The notes beneath the pieces were generated by a model. The model searched no databases. It was not told where the DNA came from and was given only the letters and a program-made list of their open reading frames with translations. Below are positions 1 to 9,555 of a stretch of DNA of 64,000 bases, piece by piece. Every line of letters starts with the position of its first letter. The first letter of the stretch is position 1. This DNA comes from Vampirovibrionales bacterium (lineage in GTDB: Bacteria; Cyanobacteriota; Vampirovibrionia; Vampirovibrionales; Vampirovibrionaceae). The stretch lies in contig JARXAD010000003.1 in the NCBI GenBank assembly GCA_029866025.1, positions 1 through 64,000 of the forward strand. Reading direction: 5' to 3'. Made by a program: the position numbers and the translations under genes.

Positions 1-2
1 CC

Positions 3-467
3 AGCCCAGCCCAGCCCAGACTAGGTAAAGCTAAATCAGGAGAGCCTACAGAACCATTTTGCGGGGTGTTAGAGCAAATTAATCGTGAAAAAAAGGCCAA
101 TGGTGATAGCTTCAGTGCCCTCAATGGAGAACTGCGCGATATGTTAAGGCCTGCTCCAGGTATTGTGGGGGCCATTCGTCGGTATAATGAAGCCCACCCA
201 GATAATACTTACCCTAATGACTATTGGACATCGCTATCTGTAGCAAGCTACCTTAATAACTCTGATAATCCAACCTTTCATGGATTGGGATTTTTATCAC
301 GAATAGAAACCGTAGCTAGCAACCTCTTTAGCCCTTCTGATAGTTTATCAATCTCAGCGACAGAACTTTGGGCGACGGCTTCGGCTTATGGTTGCCCTAA
401 TTTGGACCAATATAGGCCTACTGTCGATATTAAAGCAGAACCAACTCCGCCAACCGCACAGCGTTAA
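3..467 (+). CDS. hypothetical protein, 5' end outside window
   Basis: The reading frame is open back to the left edge, so the gene probably begins before the window; the GTG at 66 is only the first start codon inside it and has no clear ribosome binding site. The visible part is a polar, soluble-looking protein of about 154 residues with no motif I recognise. It ends in a Pro/Thr-rich tail (EPTPPTAQR). Its last 38 bases overlap the 3' end of asd on the other strand, so the two genes converge. The first 20 bases are CCCAG repeats that are read through as Ser-Pro-Ala-Gln-Pro. Function unknown. Confidence 0.55.
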   Translation, partial: SPAQPRLGKAKSGEPTEPFCGVLEQINREKKANGDSFSALNGELRDMLRPAPGIVGAIRRYNEAHPDNTYPNDYWTSLSVASYLNNSDNPTFHGLGFLSRIETVASNLFSPSDSLSISATELWATASAYGCPNLDQYRPTVDIKAEPTPPTAQR

Positions 468-1497
468 GGGCGGCGCCAATGCGCAAATTATCGGCCACCA
501 CCCACAGGTTTAAGCCATAGCAATCGTCGGCGGTGTTGCGGGCATTGCTACTATCGCGCCGAATACGACTGACGTACACGGGGTCTGTGCCTGCAATTTC
601 GCGGGGTGTGTGATAGCCTTCGCGGTTGTCGGCTACCACCACATAGGGGGTTTGGCGCAATACATCGGTCGCTTCTGCCACAGTTAACGGCTGTTCCAGC
701 TCCACCGTGACGCTTTCGCTGTGGCCCACCAGCACCGGCACACGTATGGCTGTCGCGGTAATGGCTAAGTTGGGGCGGCCCAAAATTTTGCGGCTTTCCA
801 GAACCAGCTTCACTTCTTCTTTGGTGTAATCGGCCAAGTCGTGGCCGTAATCGGTAGTATCACAAAACACATCAATATGGGGAATGAGGTTAAAGGCCAT
901 AGGGCGCTTAAAGGGTGGCGTCAAGGGTCCCACATCGTTGGATTCAGCTTCGGGCAAAAGTGCTTCGGTGGCTTCCAGTAAGCCTCGAATCCCTGTTTCT
1001 CCCGCACCGCTAACGGATTGATAGGTGCTCACAATCACGCGGTGTAAGCCTGCGGCTTTGTCCAAGGCTTTAAGTACTGGCATTAATTGGGCTGTAGAGC
1101 AGTTGGGGTTGGCAATAATGCCCTGATGTTTGGCAATGTCGGCATCATTCACGCTGGCCACCACTAGTGGCACGGCGGGGTCCATGCGAAAGTGGCTGCT
1201 GTTATCAATGCACACGGCACCGCGCTTTACGGCTTCGGGCAGTAATTTGGCGCTCACAGAACCACCGGCAGAGGCCAGAACGAGATCGATGCCCTCAAAT
1301 AACTCGGGGGCTGCGACGAGGACAGGCAAGGGTGTGCCTTTAAAACGCAAGGTTTGCCCGGCGGATCGAGGGCTGGCCAGCAGTAGCAATCGTTTGATGG
1401 GAATGGAAGAGGTTTCCAGTAAGGAGACAATGTTGCGCCCTACCAAGCCAGTAGCGCCAATAATAGCAATGCTGTAACCTGTTTCAGTAAAAGTCAT
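430..1497 (-). CDS. asd: aspartate-semialdehyde dehydrogenase
   Basis: Reduces aspartyl phosphate to aspartate semialdehyde with NADPH, the branch step to lysine, threonine, methionine and diaminopimelate. The 355-residue length is normal. An N-terminal Rossmann motif (IAIIGATGLVGRN) binds the nucleotide, and NPNCSTAQ near residue 132 carries the catalytic cysteine. The SGAGETG segment and a C-terminal dimerisation part follow, as in the bacterial Asd/USG-1 family. Start is the ATG at 1497. The gene stands alone, divergent from the nuclease gene and convergent with the partial gene on its left. Confidence 0.95.
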   Translation of the reverse strand: MTFTETGYSIAIIGATGLVGRNIVSLLETSSIPIKRLLLLASPRSAGQTLRFKGTPLPVLVAAPELFEGIDLVLASAGGSVSAKLLPEAVKRGAVCIDNSSHFRMDPAVPLVVASVNDADIAKHQGIIANPNCSTAQLMPVLKALDKAAGLHRVIVSTYQSVSGAGETGIRGLLEATEALLPEAESNDVGPLTPPFKRPMAFNLIPHIDVFCDTTDYGHDLADYTKEEVKLVLESRKILGRPNLAITATAIRVPVLVGHSESVTVELEQPLTVAEATDVLRQTPYVVVADNREGYHTPREIAGTDPVYVSRIRRDSSNARNTADDCYGLNLWVVADNLRIGAALNAVRLAELVLL

Positions 1498-1596
1498 GAT
1501 TTGATCCTGCTATTCAATAAGGTGTGTATCCACGCTATTGTGACGGATTGTCACTCAATTCTCAACCAAGCCAATGGGTTTATGAGAGGGGTTCGT

Positions 1597-2175
1597 ATGA
1601 CAGTGGTTTACCGTAAATGCTTTCCTGTTTCGATGGTGTTCGTTATGGGCTTGTTGATTGCCTGCGTAACAGGCTGTACTTTAGCCAATGACCCAATCAA
1701 TAAAGTTTCCGTTGGGCGGCGAACACCCTGCGCGGTCACCTTTGTAATGGATGGTGACACGTTGAGCTGTGATCTCAATCATAACGGGCGCAGCGATAAG
1801 CCTACGGAGCATATTCGCTTACTGGGGGTGGATGCCCCCGAAACTCACAATTCGGCCAAAGCGCGCCACCGCCAACATGCCGAACGAGCCGTGGACGAAC
1901 CCCATGCCCAAGAGGCCAAAGCGTGGTTAACCCAACGTACCTTAGGGCAAACCGTGTGGCTGGGATGGGATGTGAAGCCAACTGACCGCTATGGGCGTAG
2001 CTTGGCGTGGATTTACACGAGCCCAAACGCTCCCGTGTCCCTTAATCAACAGTTGGCAGAAGCCGGTTTGGCCGCCGCCCTCTTCTTAGGCCCCAATCGT
2101 CAGTTTGAGCGGAATATTCAACAAGCAGAGCAACACGCCTATCAAGGCCAGCGCGGCATTTGGAAGCCTGAATAG
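1597..2175 (+). CDS. secreted thermonuclease-like lipoprotein (SNase fold)
   Basis: A staphylococcal-nuclease-type protein. The conserved stretch VMDGDTLSCD, then RLLGVDAPETH, then a block with DRYGRSLAWIY correspond to the D-G-D, R-x-x-G-x-D-x-P-E and D-x-Y-G-R motifs of the family, so the calcium ligands and the catalytic Arg/Glu are present. A hydrophobic N-terminus ends in VTGC, a lipobox, so it is probably anchored in an envelope membrane. I chose the ATG at 1597 because GAGAGG lies just upstream; a TTG at 1501 would add 32 residues before the signal. Likely role is extracellular or periplasmic nucleic-acid degradation (inference). Confidence 0.85.
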   Translation: MTVVYRKCFPVSMVFVMGLLIACVTGCTLANDPINKVSVGRRTPCAVTFVMDGDTLSCDLNHNGRSDKPTEHIRLLGVDAPETHNSAKARHRQHAERAVDEPHAQEAKAWLTQRTLGQTVWLGWDVKPTDRYGRSLAWIYTSPNAPVSLNQQLAEAGLAAALFLGPNRQFERNIQQAEQHAYQGQRGIWKPE

Positions 2176-2221
2176 ACGTGAATCATCCGTAACTGCAAAG
2201 ACGTTGCTGCTGTTTTAGTAA

Positions 2222-2243
2222 TAAAAGCTCCCCTTTGGGGCTA
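2222..2243 (-). terminator. intrinsic terminator of the malic enzyme gene
   Basis: Read leftward, a stem of AGCCCC pairing with GGGGCT around AAA is followed by TTTATTACT. The stem starts inside the TAG stop codon of the malic enzyme gene. Confidence 0.7.
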
Positions 2244-4859
2244 ATCATCAATGGATCCTTCGCCTTCAATGCGGTTTTGTTCGAGGAGAGCCGCTAAGTC
2301 GGTGGCAATTTTTTGAGGATCCACCGTGAGGCGGCTAACACCGGTTTGAATGGCCGTATGGGCCACGGCACGGGCCACGGCAGGCGGTACCCTAACATCC
2401 AACGCACCGGGAATAATGTAGGTGTTGCTCAGCTCACCTTCCGTTACCAAGTTGGCAATGGCGCGTGCGGCGGCAATTTTCATGTCGTCATTGACGGTGC
2501 GGGCGCGCACATCCAAGGCGCCACGGAAGATACCCGGAAAAGCCAGTGAATTGTTCACCTGGTTGGGGAAGTCACTACGCCCTGTGGCTAGAACACCCAC
2601 GCCGGCAGCAAGTGCTTCTTCTGGCATAATTTCTGGCGTAGGGTTGGCCAAAGCAAACACAATGGGGTTGGGTTGCATGGTTTGTATCATGGCCCCCGTC
2701 AGCATACGCGGCCCTGAGAGCCCCAAAAAGGCATCAGCACCCGTTAACACTTCTGCCAAGGTGCCTTGTTTTTTGCTGAGGTTGGTAAGGGTTGCCATGT
2801 CGGCCTTGTAGCGGTTCATACCGTCTTCCCGACCTTCGTAAATGGCCCCATTACGATCGCAAATAATCACATCCGCCACACCGGCTTTCATCAGTAGCCG
2901 AACCACGCTTAACGCCGAAGCCCCGGCACCATTTACCACCAAGCGCAAATTGCCTAAGGTTTTACCCACAATTTTCACCGCATTGAGCATCCCCGCCAAT
3001 ACCACCACGGCAGTTCCATGCTGATCATCGTGAAACACAGGAATATCCAAGGCTTCCGTGAGCTTTTGTTCAATGTCAAAGCACTGAGGAGCCGCAATGT
3101 CTTCTAGGTTAATGCCACCAAACACGGGGGCTATGGCTTTTACCACGGCAATAATCTCATCAGGGTCTTGGGTGCGCAAGCAAATAGGGAAGCCTTCCAC
3201 ACCGGCCAAACTTTTAAACAACACAGCCTTGCCTTGCATGACAGGCAAGCCAGCGGTGGGGCCAATATTGCCCAAACCCAATACAGCACTGCCATCGGTG
3301 ACGATGCCTACCAAGTTGTTTTTCAACGTTAGGTCGTAAACAAGGGAGGGATCTTCGGCAATGGCACGGCAAGGCTCTGAGCTATGGGGAGCGGAATAGA
3401 TGAGATCGTAGCGCTCTTTGGAATCAATGGGCACATGCAGCATCATTTCCATGGTGCCTTGAAAACGTGTGTGGAGGTCCAGGGCTTGTTCGTCGACAGG
3501 CTGGTTCTCAATGCCGGGTTTGGGGGGCCGCACCCACACGCTGGAACCACCGGCATGATACGCCATCACGCGCTCGTAAATGGTGTGGGGCAGTAAATTG
3601 GTTTCGCGGGCCACGCCATCCACCATAGCGGCTTGGGCCACGGCTTGGGCAATCACAGCGGCAGGCTTGGGATCCAAGGGAGCCGGCATAATAAAGTCGG
3701 GCGATAAATGAGCCGTATCCACCACGGCTGCGTAAGCGCTAGCGGCGGCATCGTACATAGCATGAGAAATCCCCGTGGCACGAACGTCCAGTGCTCCACG
3801 GAAAATACCCGGATAAATAACCGAGGCATTGAGCTGGTTGGGAGAGCCGCTTTGGCTGGTGGCCACCACGGCAGCACCGCTGGCTTTGGTCGTTTCATAG
3901 GTCATTTCGCCCGCACTTAGGGAGAGAGGAAACACAATGGGTTGAGCGGCCATGGTGCCAATCATGTCCGGCGTAATAAAATCCGTACCCGACAGACCAA
4001 TAAAGACATCGGCACCACGCACCACATCGGCCAAGGTGCCTAGGGTGTCTTCTGGATTGGTGAGGCGGCCAATCTCAGATTTCACCCAGTTCATGCCGTG
4101 CAAGCGGCGATAAGCAATCACCCCATGGCGATCACACACTTTAATATCGCCCACTTTGTGGCGCAGCAAAAACTTGGCGGTACACACACCGGCAGCACCG
4201 GCGCCACTAATCACAATTTTGGCGTTGGCGACGGTTTTACCCACTACTTTTAGGGCATTTTGAAGAGCCGCCAAAATACCCACCGCCACCGCTTCTTGAT
4301 CCGTATGCAGCACTGGCACATTCAGGGCCCGTTTCAGGCGCTCATCAATGGCAAAACACCGAGGCGACGAAATGGCATCCAGCTGAATGCCACCAAAGGT
4401 GGGTGTGAGGGTGCGGACAATTTCCACAATTTCATCAAGGTTTTGGGTATCCAGCGCGATGGGCATGGCATCAATGCCGGCAAAGCTTTTATGGAAGGCG
4501 CTGCGCACTTCCAACAAGGGGATGGCCGCCGCCGCCCCCACGTTGCCCAAGCCATACACGCTGCTACCATCACTAATCACCGCCACCGTGTTGCCACGAA
4601 TGGTCATGTCGTAGGATTTGAGGGAATCTTTCGCAATTTCCAAACAGGGGCGGGCCACACCGGGGGTGTATACTAGGCTGAGGGTTTTGGTATCCCGCAC
4701 CGGCAACTTGGGGCGAATGCCAATGAGGCCGCGGTGCTCTCTTCGCACGGCTAGGGCTTCTTCTCGAATGGCCTCGGGAGTGAGGTTGAGAGGCGCAGCA
4801 GGGTTGGTGGGTGTGGCAGTCGTCATAAAAACGTGGGTCCGTTCATTACATAGGGACAC
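2241..4859 (-). CDS. tandem double malic enzyme, N-terminal half catalytically degenerate
   Basis: Two complete malic-enzyme units are fused head to tail (about residues 30-440 and 465-872), where the usual small bacterial enzyme has one unit of about 400 residues. The family turns malate into pyruvate and CO2 with reduction of NAD(P). The second unit keeps the catalytic Lys (GKAVLFK, 543-549), the metal ligands (NLEDI and FHDDQHGTA) and ANPTPEI. The first unit lacks all of these: [22 protein letters not shown] and PLSLSAGEM stand in their place. Conversely the first unit keeps the intact YTPGVA loop (64-69), which in the second reads YSAPHSS. Both keep a Rossmann-like GAGA segment. There is no phosphotransacetylase domain as in MaeB. 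Start may be GTG 4859 or ATG 4826 (12 codons in); neither has a good ribosome site. Divergent from leuB. Confidence 0.9.
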   Translation of the reverse strand: MSLCNERTHVFMTTATPTNPAAPLNLTPEAIREEALAVRREHRGLIGIRPKLPVRDTKTLSLVYTPGVARPCLEIAKDSLKSYDMTIRGNTVAVISDGSSVYGLGNVGAAAAIPLLEVRSAFHKSFAGIDAMPIALDTQNLDEIVEIVRTLTPTFGGIQLDAISSPRCFAIDERLKRALNVPVLHTDQEAVAVGILAALQNALKVVGKTVANAKIVISGAGAAGVCTAKFLLRHKVGDIKVCDRHGVIAYRRLHGMNWVKSEIGRLTNPEDTLGTLADVVRGADVFIGLSGTDFITPDMIGTMAAQPIVFPLSLSAGEMTYETTKASGAAVVATSQSGSPNQLNASVIYPGIFRGALDVRATGISHAMYDAAASAYAAVVDTAHLSPDFIMPAPLDPKPAAVIAQAVAQAAMVDGVARETNLLPHTIYERVMAYHAGGSSVWVRPPKPGIENQPVDEQALDLHTRFQGTMEMMLHVPIDSKERYDLIYSAPHSSEPCRAIAEDPSLVYDLTLKNNLVGIVTDGSAVLGLGNIGPTAGLPVMQGKAVLFKSLAGVEGFPICLRTQDPDEIIAVVKAIAPVFGGINLEDIAAPQCFDIEQKLTEALDIPVFHDDQHGTAVVVLAGMLNAVKIVGKTLGNLRLVVNGAGASALSVVRLLMKAGVADVIICDRNGAIYEGREDGMNRYKADMATLTNLSKKQGTLAEVLTGADAFLGLSGPRMLTGAMIQTMQPNPIVFALANPTPEIMPEEALAAGVGVLATGRSDFPNQVNNSLAFPGIFRGALDVRARTVNDDMKIAAARAIANLVTEGELSNTYIIPGALDVRVPPAVARAVAHTAIQTGVSRLTVDPQKIATDLAALLEQNRIEGEGSIDD

Positions 4860-4978
4860 CTATTCTACCGCCAAGTTACCTAAAGAGACGAACCCTACCC
4901 AATAACGCCAACGACCTCTGCCTCTGTGAGATACTGGGCAAAATTTTATGTAAATCAGCGGCTTCGGAGCTTAGAACC

Positions 4979-6079
4979 ATGACATCGCTTCAAAAAACCA
5001 TCGCCATATTGGCCGGAGACGGCATTGGCCCCGAGATCATGGCTCAGGCCCTGAAGGTACTGAATGCCATTGAAACCGTGTTTGGTTACCAATTTACCTA
5101 TGAATACGGCGCCATTGGTGGCGCAGGCATTGATGAATCGGGTGTGCCTTTGCCCGAGAAGACGTTAAAACTGGCCCAAAGCGCTGATGCGGTATTGTTG
5201 GGTGCGGTGGGTGGACCCCAGTACGATACCCTCGAGCCCAGCATTCGCCCGGAGCAGGGCTTGCTGCAAATACGCAAGGCGTTGGGGTTGTATGCCAACT
5301 TGCGACCTGTTAAGGCTTATGAGGCCTTGCTTCATGCCAGCACCTTAAAGCCAGAGGTGCTTCGAGGCGTGGATATGCTGGTGGTGCGTGAGCTGACGGG
5401 CGGACTGTATTTTGGGGAGCCCAAGTGGCGCACCGATGACGAAGCTGTGGACACCATGCGCTACACCCGCGCCGAAATTGAGCGCATTGCCCATGTGGCC
5501 TTTAAGGCGGCCCAACAGCGTCGGGGCAAGGTAATTTCGGTGGATAAGGCCAACGTGCTTAAAACCAGCCAACTGTGGCGCGACGTGGTGGAAGGGGTGG
5601 CCAAATGCTACCCGACGGTGGAGCTAAGTCACTTGTATGTGGATAATGCCGCCATGCAACTGATTTTAAACCCCCAGCCCATGGATGTGGTGCTAACGGA
5701 AAACATGTTTGGCGATATTCTCAGCGATGAAGCCAGCATGCTGACGGGTTCGTTGGGGATGCTGCCCAGTGCCAGTTTAAATGCTAGCTTGGATGGCTCC
5801 ATTGGACTCTACGAGCCGTCCCATGGCTCTGCGCCTACGTTGGCAGGGAAAGACATTGCCAACCCCATTGCCCAAATTCTTTCCGTGGCCATGATGCTGA
5901 CTTATAGCTTTAACGCCCTAGAGGCTGCCAAAGCCATTGAAGACGCCGTGGACACGGTACTTAGCCAAGGCTTGCGAACCGCCGACATTGCGGAAGCCGA
6001 TTCGCCGGTGGTGGGCACTACGGCTATGGGCGACGCTATTGCCGCTTCTGTGTTAAGTAACGCTAAAGTCACTGCTTAA
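4979..6079 (+). CDS. leuB: 3-isopropylmalate dehydrogenase
   Basis: Oxidises and decarboxylates 3-isopropylmalate in leucine synthesis, using NAD and a divalent metal. The 366-residue length is standard. Visible family blocks are [14 protein letters not shown] at the N-terminus, [62 protein letters not shown] and EPSHGSAP. These cover the substrate arginines, the catalytic Tyr/Lys and the metal aspartates. Start is the ATG at 4979. No other leu gene lies in the window. Confidence 0.96.
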   Translation: MTSLQKTIAILAGDGIGPEIMAQALKVLNAIETVFGYQFTYEYGAIGGAGIDESGVPLPEKTLKLAQSADAVLLGAVGGPQYDTLEPSIRPEQGLLQIRKALGLYANLRPVKAYEALLHASTLKPEVLRGVDMLVVRELTGGLYFGEPKWRTDDEAVDTMRYTRAEIERIAHVAFKAAQQRRGKVISVDKANVLKTSQLWRDVVEGVAKCYPTVELSHLYVDNAAMQLILNPQPMDVVLTENMFGDILSDEASMLTGSLGMLPSASLNASLDGSIGLYEPSHGSAPTLAGKDIANPIAQILSVAMMLTYSFNALEAAKAIEDAVDTVLSQGLRTADIAEADSPVVGTTAMGDAIAASVLSNAKVTA

Positions 6080-6319
6080 TAAAATTTACTTTGACAATAG
6101 ATACTATTATTTATTCTGGCCTTATTTTGTGTTGGACTCCCGCCATTGAACCCGTTATGTTTCGAGCCTTCGTGTATTTAGAGGACGACAAGGAGAGTTA
6201 CAGCAAATAAACTAGAGAGAGCAAGAGAGATTGAAACCAATCTTTTGATGGTGGTGATGCGGCGTAACAAAACCGCCCAGTAACAACGTTTCGGATCTTC
6301 AATCGAGAGAGAATTCCCC

Positions 6320-6796
6320 ATGGTTCAGGGTTCAACGGACTTTACCAAAAGCGTGGTGGCCAAAGCGCTAGACGGCCACTGGCAGCGCCACGCGGCTATT
6401 TCTGGCAACTTGGCCAACGTAGAAACCCCCGGCTATAAAAAACACAACGTCGAGTTTGAAAATCATCTTTCCAAGGCCGTACAACGCCAGCACGGAAGAC
6501 TGAATGGCGGTGGCGAGCCTAGTACAGTAGCCAATAATGACGATGATCTCCCCCTGTTTGCCAGCAAGGTGGGTCACTTTTCTCCCACCCCCAGCATTAC
6601 CGGCTTAGACGATGTAGAGCCTCGATTGATAGTGGATGACAATATTTCTACCCGAGAAGACGCCAACGGCGTGGATGTGGAAACCGAGATGGTAACCTTG
6701 GCCGAAAACACCCAACGGTATGTGGCCTTGCAAAACATGGCGGGCCGTTTGGGCCGTAGCTTAAAAGGCGTCATTCGCGATTCGGCTCAAGTGTAA
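6320..6796 (+). CDS. flgB: flagellar basal-body rod protein FlgB
   Basis: Proximal rod subunit of the flagellar basal body. The protein has the rod-protein N-terminus, with LANVETPGYKKHNVEF near residue 30, and the C-terminal heptad block EMVTLAENTQRYVALQNM. Its 158 residues are slightly above the usual 130-140 because of a central Gly/Asp-rich segment (residues about 58-95). The start codon is preceded by GAGAGAGA at 6305-6312, 7 bases away. First gene of flgB-flgC-fliE. The 240 bases upstream contain a TTGACA at 6091, but I could not pair it with a convincing -10. Confidence 0.95.
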   Translation: MVQGSTDFTKSVVAKALDGHWQRHAAISGNLANVETPGYKKHNVEFENHLSKAVQRQHGRLNGGGEPSTVANNDDDLPLFASKVGHFSPTPSITGLDDVEPRLIVDDNISTREDANGVDVETEMVTLAENTQRYVALQNMAGRLGRSLKGVIRDSAQV

Positions 6797-6872
6797 GCCG
6801 TCTACTGTAAAAGGCGGGTATAAACCCTACGAATGACACGAGTCACCCAAGAGAGCTCAGGAAAAAATCGTG

Positions 6873-7427
6873 ATGATGGATGCCTACGACATTGCTGGAT
6901 CGGCCTTAACTGCCCAACGCTTGCGCATGAACGTAATTTCTGGCAACTTGGCCAACGCCAACACCACCCGTAAAGCCGATGGCACTCCCGGAGCGTATCG
7001 CCGTAAAAACGTCGTATTTGCCCCCATTTTGGCCGAAGAGTCAGGCGATTCGGGACCATCGTTGCCTGCTGGCGTGGGTCGACATTCGGACCGGGGTGAG
7101 ATGCCTCTCAAAGGCAGTAGCTCTGGTATTAGCTTAGGCCCCAATGGGCGCAGCGTTTTCCGCGCCGGTATTCAGTTTAACGAGGATTCGGGCAGTGGGG
7201 ATGGCGTGCAAGTCACCGCCATTGAAGAAGACGCCAAAACCCCCCTTAAATCCGTCTACGATCCTTCTCATCCCGATGCCAATGCTTTGGGGTACGTAGA
7301 GCTGCCCAATGTGAACGTGGTGAACGAAATGATCGACCTTATTTCCGCCTCTCGCGCCTATGAAGCCAACGTCACCGCCTTTTCCTCTTTCAAAGCCATT
7401 CAACAAGCTGCCATTGAACAAATGTAG
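6873..7427 (+). CDS. flgC: flagellar basal-body rod protein FlgC
   Basis: Second proximal rod protein, co-transcribed with flgB (76-base gap). N-terminus YDIAGSALTAQRLRMNVISGNLANANTT is the classic rod/hook domain, and the C-terminus VNEMIDLISASRAYEANVTAF is diagnostic of FlgC. About 184 residues against 135-150 in most species; the extra length is in a Ser/Gly-rich middle part. I take the ATG at 6873; AGGA and GAGAG lie upstream, and a GTG codon directly precedes it. A strong GC hairpin begins at its stop codon. Confidence 0.95.
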   Translation: MMDAYDIAGSALTAQRLRMNVISGNLANANTTRKADGTPGAYRRKNVVFAPILAEESGDSGPSLPAGVGRHSDRGEMPLKGSSSGISLGPNGRSVFRAGIQFNEDSGSGDGVQVTAIEEDAKTPLKSVYDPSHPDANALGYVELPNVNVVNEMIDLISASRAYEANVTAFSSFKAIQQAAIEQM

Positions 7428-7447
7428 GGGGCAAGCCCCCTTTATAA
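7427..7447 (+). terminator. hairpin between flgC and fliE (partial terminator)
   Basis: GGGGGC-AA-GCCCCC (7427-7440) followed by TTTATAAAAG, starting in the flgC stop codon. Because fliE lies downstream on the same strand, it may act as a partial terminator or as an RNA-stabilising hairpin. Confidence 0.55.
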
Positions 7448-7523
7448 AAGGGATCATTGAATGACTCAATAAAGCCTTTGCCTTAGTTCGTTTTTTCATA
7501 ACACCAAGAGAGAGTAACTCTTC

Positions 7524-7853
7524 ATGGACATTGCCTCCCTGGATACCAGTTTTAATAAGCTATCGTCGGTCACCCCGTCGTTGTTTAAAGGCACCGAAGC
7601 GGGGGGTGGGCCTTCCACTGCTGGTGAAACCCTCAATCAGTTTGGCGACTTGTTGAAAGACCAAATCAATAAAATTAGTGAACTGGATACCACCGCCCGT
7701 GCCGGTGTGGAAGATTATGCCACCGGCGGCAACCAGCCCTTGCACCAAGTGATTATGAACATTGAAAAAGCCGATACCGCCTTGCAGGTGGCCACCCAAA
7801 TCCGTAACAAAATGCTAATGGCCTACCAAGAAGTCTCTCGCATGCAAATCTAA
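7524..7853 (+). CDS. fliE: flagellar hook-basal body complex protein FliE
   Basis: Links the MS ring to the rod and is an early flagellar export substrate. The 109-residue length is typical. The C-terminal half DYATGGNQPLHQVIMNIEKADTALQVATQIRNKMLMAYQEVSRMQI matches the FliE signature (helix ending in YQEIMRMQ-I). The start is preceded by AAGAGAGAG at 7506-7514, 9 bases from the ATG. Third gene of the flagellar rod operon; no fliF follows, a dam-type gene does. Confidence 0.94.
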   Translation: MDIASLDTSFNKLSSVTPSLFKGTEAGGGPSTAGETLNQFGDLLKDQINKISELDTTARAGVEDYATGGNQPLHQVIMNIEKADTALQVATQIRNKMLMAYQEVSRMQI

Positions 7854-7924
7854 CGACGAACGCCCTTTTTATTACTGACATTTGGCGAAACCTGCCAAGG
7901 TTTGTTTTGAGAGGGTTTACGCAT

Positions 7925-7956
7925 GATACCAGTATAAAAACCCAGCTTGCTGGGTT
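7925..7956. repeat. dispersed palindrome, copy 1
   Basis: Perfect 14-bp palindrome-like stem CCCAGCTTGCTGGG at 7941-7954, preceded by GATACCAGTATAAAAA. Read leftward it is a hairpin with a TTTTTATACTGG tail, like an intrinsic terminator, although no leftward gene ends here. Confidence 0.8.
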
Positions 7957-8049
7957 CCTCGGAATGGAATGCATTGGTAGAATTAGGGGAGAGTTAGACG
8001 CTTTGCCCATCTAAGCACGGGCTAAAGTCAACATTGATAGTAGAATGGT

Positions 8050-9009
8050 ATGACCCCTCCTGCGCAACCAAAATTGGCTGCGGCGTTTGCGCATGCTAGT
8101 GACGCACTTGCCATAGAGTCCTTACATCTCTCGTCACTGCACTTGGCACAGGCCTTGCCGCGCCCAGCTGTTGTTCCCAGTGAAGACCCCTCTCATTTAT
8201 CGCCACTACTGAAGTGGGCTGGGGGCAAACGTTGGCTGTTACCCGTGCTTCAACCGCTATGGAATGCGTCCCATCGGCCTAAAAAATCGTCGCTTGTTGC
8301 TGCTAAAGGTTTTCAGCGCCGGTTAGTAGAGCCTTTTTGTGGTGGATTGGCCGTTGCCCTGGGGTTAAACCCTAAACAGGCCTTGCTTAACGATGCCAAT
8401 CCCCACTTGATTCATTTTTATCAACAGGTGCAGCAGGGCTTTCGCTTAACGGTGCCCTTAAAAAACGAGGAGGCCGCTTACTATGCAGCCCGTGAACGGT
8501 TTAATCAATTGATTAAAGAGGGCATTGCGCAAGACACACCGGAAGCCGCCGAGTGGTTTTATTACCTCAATCGCACGGGCTACAACGGCCTGTGTCGTTT
8601 TAATAAAAAAGGCTTGTACAACGTGCCTTTTGGCAAATACCGTACCATTGGGTATAAAACCGAATTTAGTGATTATCAGCCCACCTTGGCGCCGTGGCAG
8701 TTTGCCAGTGGTGATTTTTCCGAGCTGGCCATTGATGCCAACGATTTTGTGTATGCGGATCCGCCGTATGATGTGCCCTTTACCCAATATGCGGCGGATG
8801 GCTTTACCTGGGCGGACCAAGTACGCTTGGCGGAGTGGCTGAGTGATTTACCGTGCCCCGTGGTGGCCAGTAATCAAGCAACGGATCGGATTCTGGACTT
8901 GTACCGTAGCTTGGGCTTTGAAGTGCAAACCTTGGCGGCACCGAGGCGTATTGCTTGCACCGGTGATCGCACCCCCGCCCAAGAGATGCTGGCAGTTAAA
9001 GGGCTGTAA
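8050..9009 (+). CDS. dam: DNA adenine-N6 methyltransferase, Dam/D12 class
   Basis: Transfers methyl from S-adenosylmethionine to adenine. LLKWAGGKRWLLP (residues 53-65) and FCGGL (96-100) form the cofactor site and ADPPYDVPF (236-244) holds the DPPY catalytic motif; this order is that of alpha-class enzymes such as Dam and M.DpnIIA. About 50 residues of Ala/Ser/Leu-rich N-terminal extension precede the conserved core, so the true start could lie further in. No restriction endonuclease gene is adjacent, so it looks like an orphan methylase. The probable target is GATC by family, but that cannot be read from the sequence. Its last 14 bases overlap the next gene on the other strand. Confidence 0.9.
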   Translation: MTPPAQPKLAAAFAHASDALAIESLHLSSLHLAQALPRPAVVPSEDPSHLSPLLKWAGGKRWLLPVLQPLWNASHRPKKSSLVAAKGFQRRLVEPFCGGLAVALGLNPKQALLNDANPHLIHFYQQVQQGFRLTVPLKNEEAAYYAARERFNQLIKEGIAQDTPEAAEWFYYLNRTGYNGLCRFNKKGLYNVPFGKYRTIGYKTEFSDYQPTLAPWQFASGDFSELAIDANDFVYADPPYDVPFTQYAADGFTWADQVRLAEWLSDLPCPVVASNQATDRILDLYRSLGFEVQTLAAPRRIACTGDRTPAQEMLAVKGL

Positions 9010-9334
9010 GCCATGTTTTAGAATACTCAATGAGTTTGTTTATCATTGATTTTTTCAGAGTGTCTCCGCTGCCAGCCGTGAGTTCATTCAAAGCCTTAAA
9101 CACTTCTTCTTCATTGCCTTTAAAGGTAAAGGAAAACGTTACGGTATCGCCTTCAATGTCTGCATTAGCAGAGTCAAAACTTCCATTTTCTTCGCCAGTA
9201 ATGTCATCCAGTCCTGTTTGTAAAGCCTGTTGAACAGCATCTCGTCCTTTTTGCTGAATATAGGGCCAAAGAGTATCGTCTTTTATATCAATGGGAGCTC
9301 CAGAAAATCGGACCCCTAATAATCGTTGCATCAT
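8996..9334 (-). CDS. small hypothetical protein
   Basis: A 112-residue acidic soluble protein with no family I recognise. It is supported by AGGAG about 10 bases before a double ATG start at 9334 and by normal codon use. The middle part, DIEGDTVTFSFTFKGNEEEVFKALNEL, looks like a beta-hairpin followed by an amphipathic helix. Convergent with dam, with 14 bases of overlap. Confidence 0.6.
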   Translation of the reverse strand: MMQRLLGVRFSGAPIDIKDDTLWPYIQQKGRDAVQQALQTGLDDITGEENGSFDSANADIEGDTVTFSFTFKGNEEEVFKALNELTAGSGDTLKKSMINKLIEYSKTWLTAL

Positions 9335-9555
9335 TATCTATCGACTCCTGTGGATTGGTCTCAAGGCTTTGTAAAAATGATAACGACTGTCAAGAAAAAT
9401 AATTGCCCTAGCCCTTTCAGAAAAGGGCCTTTTACGAACCCACCTACAGCAATCAGCCCTTGCAGCCAAGCCACAATTCAGCCAATATAGTAGGATCTTT
9501 ACCCTATTGCTTTAATTGAGTTACTTTAATTGACCCCTAGATTGATTATGATTGT

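Noticed and set aside
1-20. CCCAG repeats at the left edge as a repeat element
   Set aside because: Only about four units and in frame with the partial gene; the window edge cuts any context.
6091-6117. TTGACA with A+T-rich sequence as a flgB promoter
   Set aside because: No hexamer like TATAAT at 16-18 bases; the best match, TATTCT, sits at 15 bases and is weak.
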